64,000 nucleotides of DNA from assembly GCA_036874045.1 (NCBI GenBank), contig CM072340.1, positions 3,549,001 to 3,613,000 of the forward strand. The letters are read 5' to 3'. Source of the DNA: Cymodocea nodosa. Taxonomy: Eukaryota; Streptophyta; Magnoliopsida; Alismatales; Cymodoceaceae. Shown here piece by piece: positions 11,845 to 23,726 of the stretch (its first letter is position 1; each line of letters starts with the position of its first letter). The notes under the pieces are model-generated. The model was not told the origin of the DNA and did no database searches. It was given only the letters and a program-made list of their open reading frames with translations. A program made the translations under genes and the position numbers.

Positions 11845-13571
11845 TGTAGGATCGTATGGCTACACAAGAGGGGAGTGAATTGTGTATCTTTAATATTTTC
11901 TGAAATATAATTGAAACTTCAAAACTCAAAAATAAGTCAAGATATTGTTTTCATAAAATCTTTTTTATTCAAGGTTTCAATTACAATATACAATTCAATT
12001 CTCCTCAGAAATTGTAGATGCAATTATATCTCGATACCATGTATCATGTAAACAATTTCATAACTACAAATAGAGAAAACTAATTTTTGGAATTTAAAAC
12101 ATTTCTCCCTGTTTGAGATCTTTCTTCTTCTCCTTTTTCTTCTTCACCAATTCTTAAGTGACAAATATCTTGTCTTTCTCTGCTTCACCGAATTTGCTTT
12201 CTTCTAATACTTCAAATCTTCAGTGACATAAATCTGACCTTTTCTGCTTCACTGAATTTTCTTCCACTTGAGAGATTTTCCCCGAGAAGGTGTTTTTGAT
12301 CCCTAAAAAAGATTTTTCTTTTTGTGTGCAATGATGGTTTGATCAACGAGAACTCTATGCCTTTAATACTGTATCTTCATTTCATGCATATCCTCCACGT
12401 TAAATCACTACCAGTTTTCCACTTCTCCATGTCTTTTCTTTTTCCTTCATCGAAACACACACGTTCCAACCCACGTTTATATTTCGAATTTCCTTTAATC
12501 ATCAGTCTTTGATCTCTGAAAAATTTCCTGCAAAATAAATTTTCTCATCCATAAATTTTTCATTAGTGTAATAAGAAGTCGTTACTTTAATGTTAACTAA
12601 ACGAGTAACACAAGTATATATATATAACTTAACGAGTTCCTCATGTGCCATTTCACTTGACGAGTACTGTAGCTAACTCAACGAACTAAGTCCATGGTGT
12701 TATGCTATCTCAATGAACCATCTCCGTTGTGTTATGATAACTCAACGAACCAGCTTAACCTTTCTTTCGGAAGGTTAAACAATAACCCACCGAAAACAGT
12801 TTAAGTTTCGAATAGTTACGGATGTAAGTCATCGAAAAACTCTTTATATTATAAAACTAGTGAGACACATGTTAAGACCTGAAAACATGACTTAAGTTAC
12901 CTTTCGGATAGTTACGTCTGTAAGTCTTCGAAAAACTTTAACTCACCTATTGAATAATAAACAAATGTTTTTATAATAAGAATTTTACCACGTGCAAAAA
13001 TAACAACTTAAGTTTATAACGCTAACCTAACACGTTGCCTTAGTGTTTAATATAGCAACTCAACGCGTTTAGTTATGTTAACTTAACGAGTTAAACATGT
13101 GCACCTCACGTGATACAATACAACATTCGTAACTTATAATTTCACCACGTGTATAACACTAACTTAACGAGTTCGTCTCTTCTTTTACTCACTAACTTAA
13201 CGAGTTATCACGTGACCTATTTTAACCTTTAAGCCTCTAACTTAACGAGTTTTCATGTGACCTCTATACAAACAAAACTCTAACTTAACGAGTTGTCTAA
13301 ACGTGCATTGTTCATGATACAGAAGATATAACTTTAAAACATATCATGCTTTTCAATAAAACCACACGTTAACTTAACGTTTAGCTAAATGAGAAATTAA
13401 TGCAACGAAACGACTAGTTATTAACTTCAGATCCAATACAGACAAGTATTTATATCAGTAAGCTTTTTCTGTATTAATTGATGATTTTAATTTCTTTTCA
13501 CAAGCAATAGTAATTGAGCAAATATGGTTATTTTCATTCACCACACATCATCAAAACAAAAATACTCAACA
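11845..13571 (-). mobile_element. SireB LTR (B-minus 3' LTR)
   Basis: Full-length LTR of 1727 bases, from TGTAGGATCG (11845) to CTCAACA (13571); on the minus strand it begins TGTTGAGTATTTTTG and ends CGATCCTACA. It matches the LTR at 35465-37177 and the partial ones at 40508-41463 and 59775-60590. It has a TATATATATATA box near 12617-12628, CCGAA-type hairpins around 12770-12930, and spaced TTAACGAGTT repeats (13070-13300). It is inserted in LTR-A copy A-prime. Confidence 0.85.
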
Positions 13572-14067
13572 TTCTTCCCCTTTTTGATGATGACAAAACC
13601 ATATTAAATCAATTATGAAATATGTTTAACTCAACAAAGCACCTTCGTTGGGTTAACTTTTAATTCAACAAACTTGTTTGTTGACTTAAGTTCACATAAG
13701 CTTATTTCTATTGTTTGTGTAAATTTTACCTCTCAGAACTAAAACTCTCAGATGTCAATAATTATATAAGTATTAGTTTTCTAATTATCATCTATCAGAT
13801 TACAATAACCATTTAAATAACATCTCCTTTTATAATATATAAATGCAATTAAGATCATAATCATCTTTTTATAATATTTCTCCCCCTTTTTGTCATTAAT
13901 CAAAAAGATAATTACAGAGAATATATATATATATATAAGAGAATTACAACAACGATTTTTGTAAACAAGAATAATAATTGAACACATTTAAATAAAAATG
14001 TATTGTTCAGTGAATCAAACAAGTAATACAAACATTACATTTTGTATTCAGAAACAAACAAAAATAG
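13572..14067 (-). other. SireB polypurine tracts and 3' spacer
   Basis: On the minus strand a purine tract abuts the LTR (13572-13586), and a second, AAAAAGGGGGAGA, lies at 13880-13891. CATCATCAAAA (13546-13556) and TTTTGATGATG (13582-13592) form an inverted pair across the junction. An (AT)n run sits at 13921-13936. No gene is seen here. Confidence 0.75.
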
Positions 14068-16261
14068 TTATCGACCCCTCCTAAGTATATCACTTACAGC
14101 ATTACATATTTTATCTCCTAGATGCCTAATATCATTTCTGATGTCGTTAAGCATTGCATCTAAGTCAGGAGGTAGCTAGGTTTGCTGTTATGCTTGAACT
14201 GAATAACTTTGTTGTTGTTGTTGTATATGGTCTATATCACGTTGTTGTTGTTGTTGTTGTCGTTGAGGTTTATGCATGGCCTGGAATTTTTGCAAATCTT
14301 TGACACTAAATGCTCTCATGCCTTTAGTTTCAAAGGGCTAGTCGGATAAAGTCAATTGGCTTGCAAGGATTCTACATACAGCATCACCATAAAATAACTT
14401 TGAACTCATATGCTGTAGTTGAGACATAAATACATCAAACCAATTTATTTGAATTCTATTCAGCAGGCCATAAGTTGCATATAAACAGCTTCTGCTGACT
14501 TCCAAATTATGTCCAACTCTCTGAAATAAATTTGCATGCAATATATTTGCAATAAACCTTGCCTCTACATTCAGATTTTCCATTAATCTCATTTCAGAAT
14601 ATACATCTGGAATTTTTGATAAAGACTAAATGTTCCATTCTAGTTGTCTTATCATGTCAAATCTGTTGGTAATAACAACACCTTCATTCTTTAATCCTAA
14701 AACTTCAAAAATTAACTCAGGAGACAATATAAACTCCTGTTCATTTATTTGAGTTTTCAGAAAATTTCCATTCTTGATCAGATTGCTATAAAAAGCTGCA
14801 ATAAGCTCTATGTATTGTGTATTGCTTCCATTTCGTTCCTACTGGCAAGAATTTCATGAGACCTTGAAACTCAAACAGATCTCTTATTTCCATCAAATGT
14901 CTGAATTTTATTGGACGAGCATGCAGAATCTGACATATAATCAGATTATAATATTTCTGCAATGCTTATTCAGATCTAAAATGAATTGCATTACCTTGAA
15001 TGTTTAATATTATACACAAAGAAGGTGATACCTGAAGCCGTGATTCAGAGTTTAATTCATCTTCAGGAACCTCTTCTTCAAAATGAATGTCATGTTGTTC
15101 CTCTTCCAAAATATTATCTTGAAGCTGCTCAGGTAAGCTTGATTCTTTAGCTTCAACAATGTTAGGAACATTGTCAATATGCTCAACATTCATCTGTTCA
15201 GTCTCTATAGAATGTTCAGATTTCAATTTTTCCACAAATTCTACAGCCGGTGTATCTGTCTGTAATTGTTCATTTTGTTCAACAGATATTTCCATTGATT
15301 CATGCTCTGAATTCTCAAACTCTACTTCTATAGATTCTGTAGAAGACTAGTTAAATTTTAGCTCTTCTAGAGTCGTAACATTTTCAATATCTGCTACTCT
15401 AGATAATTCAGCATTTGAACTAGTTACTACCTCAACATTGTCAATTATATCTACAATAACTTGTTCAATGTCAGGTGCCTGATGCTCTGATTTGTTAATT
15501 TCTGCATCATCAGGACTTGTACTAATAGAAAAACTTGAGCTTATATTTGACTGGTATTTCTTCTCAAACTTTCTAGCAAGGGAAAATAAAGTCTCATTAT
15601 CTTCATCAGTTTCAGTGTGCTCAGAACTGATGAGTTTATCAGATGCACAATAAGGTACAATGTCTAAACATACATTATCCTTTGGAAATAAATTTTCATC
15701 TGATTTTCCTTTTTCAATAGACTTTGTTTTCTTAGTCATAATTTTTCTGACTTTCCTTCTTCTGTAACATTTTTGTTTCTCCTTTTCAAGTATTGCTGTT
15801 TTCTTTTCAAATTGCTCCATAAAAGTTTTCTACTTTAATTCTTCTAATGCACTTTCTATTGCAACGGCCTTTCGAAGACTGTCAACTTTTGTTTTGTCTA
15901 CAGCAATATCTGATTCTACTTGTTTTGAATATAAAGGAGTAGGGATAGCTGATTCATACTCTTCCTCAAATACATGTAGTCTTGTACCGTTTATAGGAGT
16001 TTGAGGAGTTCTATTTGATGAACCCACACCTTTTTCCAAATATTTTGCATACTATTCTAGAAATGCAATCTCAACATATTTCATTCTGTATTCTCTATCA
16101 TATTTACTTTTATCCACTCGAAGTATTTTCTTGAACCAAGTACGTGGAACTTCATCATTCTCTATTTCTTTTCCTTTTCTATCTCTTCTGCTTTGGCCTT
16201 TTCCTTTGCCACGACCTTTGTAGAACTTGGAGTCCATCGTCGCAGGTTGTAACAACAACAA
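14068..16261 (-). pseudogene. SireB ORF3, B-minus copy
   Basis: Env-position gene of SireB. The start is near 16261 (or MDSKFYKGRGKGKG at 16237); the stop is at 14068-14070 after ISDILRRGR. Parts in order: a Lys/Arg/Gly-rich N-terminus, possibly nucleic-acid binding; the PRTWFKKILRVD segment; a long acidic, Ser/Glu-rich region with coiled-coil character; then the ORF3 core (RPVKF, RDLFEF, LNVEARFIANIL, RIQINWF). A Gln-rich stretch near 14203-14260 and a conserved C-terminus follow. Compared with the B2 copy (56992-59279) it lacks about 37 residues after ILRVD, and it has several stops. The two copies are nearly identical in the core. Confidence 0.75.
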
Positions 16262-16319
16262 GCGGGAAAGATTTTCTTGACAAAGTTTACAAATAACCTA
16301 AGTGCCCTTGTAATAAGTG

Positions 16320-16327
16320 TTTAAATA
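16320..16327 (-). promoter_or_regulatory. TATTTAAA box upstream of SireB ORF3
   Basis: On the minus strand TATTTAAA lies about 60-80 bases before the ORF3 start. The same box is at the same place in B2 (56926-56933), and a TATTTAAA also precedes ORF3 of unit E (45861-45868 and 28864-28871). Proposed internal promoter, by position only. Confidence 0.45.
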
Positions 16328-17650
16328 GGGTTTTTAGGTGTATAACTCAACGAGAAGAGAAGTCGGGTTTAGAAATAAAATAATTATTGAATAAAGCTTA
16401 TTCAATCAAAGTACCCGAAATATTCAAGTATAACTCGTTGAGCTAACTAACCTAACGAGTAAAACGCTATATAGAGGCAGTTTTACACGTTACCTTATCT
16501 AACATAACGTCTAGTTAGTACACTTAAAACAACTTTCGGATGCTTCCAACTGAAACCTTTCGAAAACAACACACATGCTAAACTTAACATTATCTTGAGA
16601 ACATTGTAAACTATTTGAACATTTTATCTTTTGAATCTAGAATAGTGTATTTGTCTTTTTAAATTATTTCATCAAGATTTTAAGAGGACATTAATTTAGA
16701 TTAACTAAGATTTGTATTCTAAATTATATTAATCTGTTTTTGACATTGTTAATGCTCCCCCTACAAATATACTTCAAATATATTCAATCAACATACAAAA
16801 TATACTTGTAGTGACAATAGATGTTAAGTATAACTATACTTTTAAATTTTCTTTTCAGAGACTTCCGTTATCCTGAGATCATCAAAAATGATTTCCAGAA
16901 TCAATTCCTACTGTATATGAATCAAAACACAACTTTGAACTCAATGTGATTAATTCAAGGAGAATAAAAGAATGTATTTCAAATAAACGTTTTCAAAAGT
17001 ACTAATGTTGATTCAATAAATTAGTAGTCATATTGGTAGAAACTATATGCGATTCAAAGATATCTGTAATTAATGAAACAACATTTTTTTTTTTTTTTCA
17101 AAATAGTGAATATTGATAATTTTCATTAAAAGTTAGTTTGAAAAGCTTGAATCATACAAGAGCTTTGTAATGTACCCGTGTAATGAGCTTTTAGTCAACA
17201 ATCCCAGATCTGATCAAGACCTTAGGTTGCCAGATTTAAAGAATCCTTTTTTAAGACAACAATCCTTACATACCTATCTACTCAAGTACAAAAGGCTCGT
17301 AATCAAACTAATCAATAAACTCTCAAAGAATTTCACTTTGTAAGCACTTTTCATTTTAAGCACAGTATATATATATTCCATTAATATAGATGCAATAAAA
17401 CACAAATCTAATACAATTTTTACTTCTATGATTGTATTGAGAATATGAATCAGTTTCAATAAGCTTATACTTTTGATTAACAGTTTAAGATGAGTTACAT
17501 ATAACTTATTCTACAAGTTTAATCAATTAAGTCAAATTTATGCATGATCATATGCATTTTCCTTGATTCAAAGAAAACATTTAAACAAAATTTCAGAATG
17601 TCAGAAGTATTTAATGTTTTTCATTTACACTTCCACTTAAAATAAAATGA
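16328..17650 (-). other. SireB pol-to-ORF3 spacer, truncated
   Basis: Matches the 3' part of 55416-56925 in reverse: TAACTCGTTGAG motifs near 16430, a CCCCCTAC tract near 16756, and the segment with repeated AATATTGA/TTTTGAAAA text. It ends near 17650, where it fuses to the 3' flank of the F-box gene of unit E. The SireB gag, protease and RNase H seen at 52616-55415 are absent. The join sits in an ATTTTATTTT/ATTTTAAGTGG overlap, suggesting a microhomology deletion. Confidence 0.6.
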
Positions 17651-17716
17651 AAACTATATTTTTTTTCTAAAAATAAATGTAGAATACACATAACATTAAA
17701 CACACAAAATCACAGC

Positions 17717-18857
17717 TTAAGAACATGATTGCAAAGTAGGAACAAATGGAATAAATGTATCAGTCCAAGCAAACTTTTTAGGCATAGTTCTTCTTGCTAT
17801 TAATTCTATTTTAATGTAGTTCTTGTTCCTTCTTAATTTGTAAACATGTAATATATTATAAATTCCAAATACAAGTGTATTACCTACCATTAATGATATG
17901 AAATGCAGAAAGGGATCCTTTTTGGTTCTAGGGTAATGTAGCAGTTTCTATTTCTAGATCTATTTCAATATATTCCTCTTCCCACTTCCATTCATTAATG
18001 TCTTCCATAATCCATATTTGAAATTTCATCAATTCATCCCACCATCTTATTAGACATAAAGTAGGATCATCTTCTTCATTATACTACATTCCTATTTGAA
18101 TTTTATTAAATTTTGCATATGGTGGTTTAGCTATATCACTCGGTATAGGTAAAATTTCTATATATTCATCATAACTGTCTATGCTCACTATGTATAAATC
18201 AGATCCAAATGCTATTGATATATCTGTGACAAGATATACATATCCATCAAGTATGACATGTGTTTGGTTAATTAATGATTTCTGTCCTAGATATATCTTA
18301 ATATTTTCAGTCCAAGATCTATTTAGAAAATTATACACACATAAGCGTAAATCTTCACCCCAATTTCCTGTAGGTCTCCAATAATATAATTTTTCAAGAA
18401 TTGTAGAATTTTTATCATAAAATATTAAAGCCGATTCACAATTTATAGTTGGTACTTCATATCTATTAGGTCTTTCTATATACCATTCTTCTCTTGTTAT
18501 AGGATTTCTTATCAAAATATTAGGTAATAAACTTGCATACCTTGGTCTCGTCCTGTATATGATTAATCCTTCATCTATCCCCATAATATGATCTATTCCT
18601 TCTAATGTATTGGGTGGAATTCCAGTAGTTTCTTCTATAGCCAAATATTCATGGTTAATTGAACTACGATTAAATGACCTCCATATGAATCCATCTCTAA
18701 TCTTAGTCATTTTTGCAGCTTGTAGTCCTTGAAAATATTTTTCTTCAATACAGTCTTTAATTTCCTTGGATACACAACACAGCCTACACAGATCTTTAGC
18801 TGATAAATTACTCAGTACTTCCCTTTGTGCATCCAACGGTAATTGCATCAATTCCAT
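17717..18857 (-). pseudogene. Captured F-box gene, unit E minus copy
   Basis: About 380 codons from MELMQLPLDAQREVL to a stop at 17717-17719. Residues 4-45 fit an F-box (LPLDAQREVLSNLSAKDLCR, then LCCVSKEIKDCI), the domain that in plants binds SKP1 in SCF ubiquitin ligases. The rest is like the C-terminal domains of plant F-box proteins, with IIYRTRP, ILIRNPITREEWYI and VYNFLNRSWTENI, but I cannot assign kelch or FBA firmly. A W codon is changed to TAG after KIQIGM, and a further frame break lies near 17940, so it is a pseudogene. No intron is visible. It sits downstream of an Athila-like gag in the same orientation; the plus copy is at 50523-51654. Probably a host gene captured by a retroelement. 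Confidence 0.75.
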
Positions 18858-19046
18858 TTGTCGATTCTGTATAACACAAACAAAAATTTAGCAAAGATAA
18901 AAATTAACATAACTACTGCACACCCTTGTGGAGTTAAGGCATAACTCAATGGACTAAGTTTGTTGAGTTAAGGACTAACTCTACGATACTATTAACTATA
19001 AATAAAAACATATATATATATAGATAGTTGCTTCAGATATGCTGCT
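18858..19046 (-). other. Gag to F-box spacer, minus copy
   Basis: About 190 bases with the GTTGAGTTA hairpin class (18936-18983), a TATATATATATA run near 19011-19021 and a TATACAG acceptor-like site just before the F-box start. The same layout is seen at 50337-50522. It could be a promoter or an intron end for the F-box gene. Confidence 0.4.
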
Positions 19047-20373
19047 TCATTTAGCTACCCTCCTAGAAGAGGTATCAATTTCATTAACCGTTCTATTGAC
19101 AGGATTAGGTATTGCTTGTATTGGCAATCCTCCAGTAGGTCCAACTTCCATTGGTTCCTTCTATCTAAGTGGTATATTTCTATTCTTATTTTGAATTGCA
19201 GCATTTCTAAATACAAAATCTAAACGATTGTTTAATTGTTGGATTATCTTCTCTAATTTCTCTATTCTAGATCCTTGTTCCAGTAATGCTTCATAACTTA
19301 TATTCTTCTCATTCATATTTTCTCCTCCTTGGAAATTGTTGTTTCTCCAAGATAAATTCGGGTGATTTCTCCAATTAGGATTATAAGAATTTCCCAAGTT
19401 ATCTCTTTGGTTTCTAGCATAAATAATATCTAAATCTTTTCTACTAGCTTTTGATTTAATGATAACTCTTCTATTTTCTTTGTTAATTCAGTTAATTTCA
19501 CCTCAAGCATAGTTCTTGAATCTATTTCATGCATTCCTCTTGGCAATATTTTTTTATCTATAATAGCTTCAGCCGAGTTTTCCCACTATGTAGTTCTTTT
19601 TGCAAAGTTTTCTAAATATGCCCATGCTTCTTCACTACATAACTTTAAAAATCCATTTTGACAAGTAGATTCTAATAAAGATTTTGTTGAAACATCTATG
19701 CCTTCATAAATTATACCTATTAGTTATGCCTTACTCATTGTATGATACAGACATTGAGTCAGTAAATCTTTAAATCTTTCAAAATATTTTCAAAATGATT
19801 CACCCTATTTTTGGCTACACATTAATATTTCCTTCTTCTTTTTAATCGTTTGATAAGTTGGATAATATTTTTCCAGAAAAATAGAGCAAAATTCAGTCCA
19901 TGTAGAAATTGAATCAGGCGATAGAGTTATAACCATCTCTTAGCTGTGTCTTTTAAAGAAAAAGGGATATATCTAAGTTTAATAGCATCTATACTCATGT
20001 TCGGCATTTTCATCATTTGACAAACTTCATTAAATTCTCTAAGGAAATAATAGGCATCCTCTCTTTCTAATCCATGAAAATGTGGCAATTGACTAATATA
20101 ATTAGATTTCAGTTCAAACCTATCTCCTTTAAAGTTTGGCAATCGAATACATGAAGGTTCATCAACTAATTCAGGATACAGAATTTCTCCTAATGGTTTT
20201 TCTACTGGAGCAGCCATCCCTACGTTCTCTTTTAAAGAAAGGTTAGCTACATCCCAAAGAGTTTCGTTAAAGTTTAGTTCAGAAAATTTTTCAATACTCC
20301 TCTACGATGAAAATTCCTGGGTAGGTGTTCTTACTAATCGTTTAGTACTTAGAGAACGAGTCCATGTGCTCAT
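19047..20373 (-). pseudogene. Athila-like Ty3 gag, unit E minus copy
   Basis: Capsid-type Gag. The start is taken at 20373 (MSTWTRSLSTKRLVRTP) because the plus copy is similar upstream of the later Met at 20217. The segment after MAAPVEKPLGEILYPEL has the retrotransposon Gag fold signature: LREFNEVCQMMKM, then IPFSLKDTAKRWL, and in broken frames the FLEKYYPTHQT and SFWKYFERFKDLL equivalents. The C-terminus has an NSYNPNWRNHPNLSWRN motif typical of Athila Gag, then a coiled coil. It ends at 19047-19049 with no zinc knuckle and no protease. Stops near 20300, 19926 and 19400-19800 break it. Confidence 0.8.
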
Positions 20374-21302
20374 AAATAAATAACAGATGATTAATTACAT
20401 ACTAGTCTGAAGCTTTCCATTCAATAAACATTTGTTGTCGGATGAAGTTGAATCAACTACTTCTCCTTCCAGTTCCTCCAACGCATTCTCCTTTCTTTTA
20501 AAAGTGCTGGTAACTCGTAAATAACATTCTGTTTATATATATAATGCACATCCATAAAGTGAATAAATCTCATTGCAAGAACGTGTCTTGCAACGTGCAT
20601 CGTGGTTCCTATTTTTAGGGGTACGCGTACCACTACTAATTTCAAATTTTGGTAACCACTAAACCGGTGGTTAAAAGAATAACCGTTCTACTTAATCCAT
20701 GAACTAACCTCGTTGAGATAAAGATAACTCAACGGAACACAGTCAGTTACTGTTGCTAACTCCATGGACTAACTTCGTTGAATTACAGATAACTCAACGG
20801 AGTGACCTTATATTATATTACTGACCTCGTGGAGTTACGTTTAACTCAACGAACTTACTTCATTGAGTTAACACTTAGCAGCTTCTAAGTTTACTCTCGT
20901 AAGTACCTCTTTGTTTTTTTTTTCTTCATTCTGCTAACTTAAATAAAGTTAAATCTATTATCATTAATTCATCATTCTAATCAAAATTCGTTTAAATCTG
21001 AACATTATATAAAGATTTAACTTGTAGGTCATTATATGTTATGCAGAATTTACATTTTACCTTGCAACATGCAGAAATTTTTAAGCATTTATCCTGTCAT
21101 TCAGCAAATTGTAAATCTGTTAAATATTCATTCATAAAGTTTCACAAATTATATAATATTCAATAAATTCCATTCATTTCGTATTCAAAACACATATGAA
21201 AAGTATCTCTGAAAAATTATATTCATTAATATGAATCAATTTACATTACAAATACATCAGACATTTTCATACAATTTTATACAAGTAGACAAACAATACA
21301 AT
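20374..21302 (-). other. Unit E spacer between ORF3 and gag, minus copy
   Basis: Counterpart of 48039-48992. It has four or five GTTGAGTTA/TAACTCAAC hairpins (20690-20870), a TATA run on the minus strand (20532-20545) and a short frame (20457-20645, MKLVVVRVPLKIGTTMHV) also present at 48720. It may be an LTR remnant or the promoter of the gag unit. I could not find a primer binding site or matching LTR ends. Confidence 0.45.
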
Positions 21303-22345
21303 TTAATCTCTATTCCTAAGTTCATCTACTTTCTTTTGGAGTTCTTCTAATTGAAGCTCTAATTGATTAATTCTTTCTACTGCTCTTGTAATTCCTCTAG
21401 AAGGTACAACTATCTCTGCAGCTATAAAATTTTTGTATTCTTTCACTGAAATGGTTCTTGATTTGATCCTTTTTTATGCCCATTTCGTGAAATCAATACA
21501 ATCCACCATCATTAGTGGAATCAAATCTCCATAAAACAATTTCTTCTTTACTATTTTCAGCTTGGAGATAAAAACTGCAAACCAATTTATTTGAATTCTA
21601 TTTACAACTGCAAATGTGGCCCATTTGACAAATTGACTTAATTCTATGTCATGGCCTTGTTGTTGATAGACATTCTTAATTAAAATGTTGGCTACCATGT
21701 GTGCTTTACCATTTAAATGCTTCAATCTATTTAATAGAGGCACACTAGGATTGATAGCTAAACAATCTTCGATTTCCTGTTCAGTCCATTCAATGGCAGT
21801 TGTACTTTCCAAAATTTCCTATCCTTCATTCTTCAATCCAAAAATGTTGTGGAGAAGCTTTGGTGTTATCTATACATCAGCTTCCTCCACATTGGAAATT
21901 AATCCTCCTTCTCCTTCTCTTAAATTTGCATAGAAACAGGGCACTAAATTCTCATAAACTGCATGTCCTCTTTCTTGAGAAATAAACTTCAATAGACCTT
22001 GGAATTCAAATAAATCTTTGATTTCTTGCATTCCATCCCAATGTACTGGTCTACTGTAAATAATATCGCAACCCCTAATTTCTTGATATAAGCTTCCTAA
22101 CTCCAAAAATGTACTTCATTCAAAACTATTGTTTCAGTCGAGTCAGGAATGTGACTTTGTTGTTCCAGAGGGGATTGTTCTTGATCTTCCTCTACTATAG
22201 GCTGCATCTGAACATTCTCTATAAATTCCTGAATTTCTATTTCTGTCTATGGTGGTGAGCCAGCAGAACTCTCCACTCTGTCTTGAATTATTTCCATAAA
22301 TTTCTAAAGAGTTTCTTGCTCTTCAGTGGAATCTATAAAGTTATT
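21303..22345 (-). pseudogene. Unit E ORF3, C-terminal part (minus copy)
   Basis: Downstream part of an ORF3 gene split by TorkF; the N-terminal part is 28026-28845. It has the ORF3 core: IIYSRPVHWDGMQEI, LFEFQGLLKFISQERG, AVYENLVPCFYANL, LLNRLKHLNGKAHMVANILI and RIQINWF. It ends at 21303-21305 after a Leu-rich helix (LQKKVDELRNRD-like). Stops and a frameshift lie between 21812 and 21870. The plus copy is 45895-48038. Confidence 0.75.
22341..22345 (+). repeat. TorkF target site duplication, left
   Basis: TTATT, matched by TTATT at 28026-28030 immediately after the 3' LTR. A perfect 5-base duplication marks a true integration event. Confidence 0.9.
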
Positions 22346-22654
22346 TGTTATTATGTGTCTTGAATTAGTTTGTTACACATAGGGGTAGTTTTGTCCTTAG
22401 CCACTTGGGGGTACACAAATGTTATAAATAGACCCCCAATGTGTGCTTAGAGGTGAAGTTGAATCTTGTATCCCTTTGTGATCACCTAGAGAATCATTCA
22501 GTTGAGCTCCATCCGTGGACGTACCCAATTGGGAAACCACATTAAACCTTGGTGTTTTTTTTTGCATTTGCTTCGCATGTTTTTCCCTTTTGTCTTCTTC
22601 TTTCTTCTCCATGAGTCCAAGCTTCTCCCTTTTCGCACTTCTCTTCGCATAACA
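22346..22654 (+). repeat. TorkF 5' LTR
   Basis: Starts TGTTATTATG and ends CATAACA. A canonical TATAAATA is at 22423-22430. The 3' LTR copy is 27717-28025. Confidence 0.93.
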
Positions 22655-22656
22655 AG

Positions 22657-22668
22657 TGGTATCAAAGC
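22657..22668 (+). other. TorkF primer binding site (initiator tRNA-Met)
   Basis: TGGTATCAAAGC two bases after the LTR; one mismatch from the usual TGGTATCAGAGC of plant copia elements. Confidence 0.88.
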
Positions 22669-22739
22669 GAAGCTTGAGGAGTTGGCCGTGGATTAGGCTT
22701 GAAAGAAGAAAAGAAAGATCTTGGCCAATGCACGAGCCG

Positions 22740-23280
22740 ACGCCCATGCCCGCGCTTAACGCCTGACGCTCGTGCCCAACGCTCGCGCCCGACGCCTACT
22801 CCCAACGCCCGCATTGGCCTGCGTTCTTGCCCGCACGATCGTCCGTGTCTCTACCCGTGCCAGCGTCCGCACGCATTAGCCTGCGTTCTTGCTCACGCGA
22901 TCGTCCGCGTCTCCGCCCGCGCTAGCGTCCGCGTGCATTCGCCTGCGTTCTTGCCCGCGCGTTCTTGCCTACGCGATCGTCTACGTCTCCGCCCATGCCA
23001 GCATCCGTGCACATTCGCTCGCGTTCTTGCCCACGCGATCGTCCGCGACTCTGCCCGCGCTAGCACCCGCTTGTATTCGTCCGCACCAGCGCCCGCACGC
23101 AACCGCTCACATCCTTGCCCGACGCTAGCACCTACGTGCATTTGTCTACGTCGTTGCCTACGCCAGTGCCTGTGCATGATCGCTCGCGTTCCGCTCGATG
23201 CCAACGTTCACGTATCAACGCTTGCGTTCTTTGTTCGACATCAGCGCTTGCAGTTTGCTCACGCGATCTTTGCTTGCAAC
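22740..23280 (+). repeat. GC-rich 62-base tandem repeat in TorkF leader
   Basis: Units beginning GCGTTCTTGC start at 22821, 22883, 22945, 22959 and 23021, that is a 62-base period with one 14-base stutter at 22945-22958. Degenerate units extend on both sides. Each contains CGCGATCGTC, TCTCCGCCCG and AGCGTCCGC words. The block is much richer in G+C and CpG than anything else in the window. Long open frames here come from the repeat and change frame each unit, so I do not call a gene. Confidence 0.8.
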
Positions 23281-23726
23281 TTGTGTTTGTGACAAAACAT
23301 CTGTGGTTGAAATTCTTGTTCGACGCTTGCGATCTTGAATCTGACAATGTGCACTTGGTCATCTGTCGTTTCCACGTTGGTGAAACGAGTAGTAAGAATT
23401 CCTATCATAACTTTTGAAGTTTGTTGTTGTGATTTTGTGGAATTCTTTTTCGGCCTTTTTTTTTTTTTTGGGTAGATCAAATGTGGCCAGTTCTTTGGAA
23501 TTCTTTGAAGTTCCTTGGGAATTTTGAGACAATACATGTGATCTTGGCTTATCTTTGTTTGTTTGGGATTCTTTGCGAGTGATCTTTTGAATTTGGTAGT
23601 TGCATTTGTTAGTTGGGATATTTTGAATGAAAGATTCATCCGCAGCTTTGGGATAGCAAATTTTGTGCTTATTTGTTTTCTGAATTATTTGGTATTTGCT
23701 TGCTGTGTTTGTGTTGTTCTACTGTC

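Noticed and set aside
20690..20870. CAACGG cores as mitosis-specific (MSA) MYB3R sites
   Set aside because: The AACGG core fits but the flanking bases do not match the full consensus; kept only as a possible test under the hairpin finding.
22699..23417. Long Arg/Cys/Ala-rich open frames on both strands
   Set aside because: They follow the 62-base GC-rich repeat, shift frame at each unit and have no domain; AT-rich stop codons are simply rare there.
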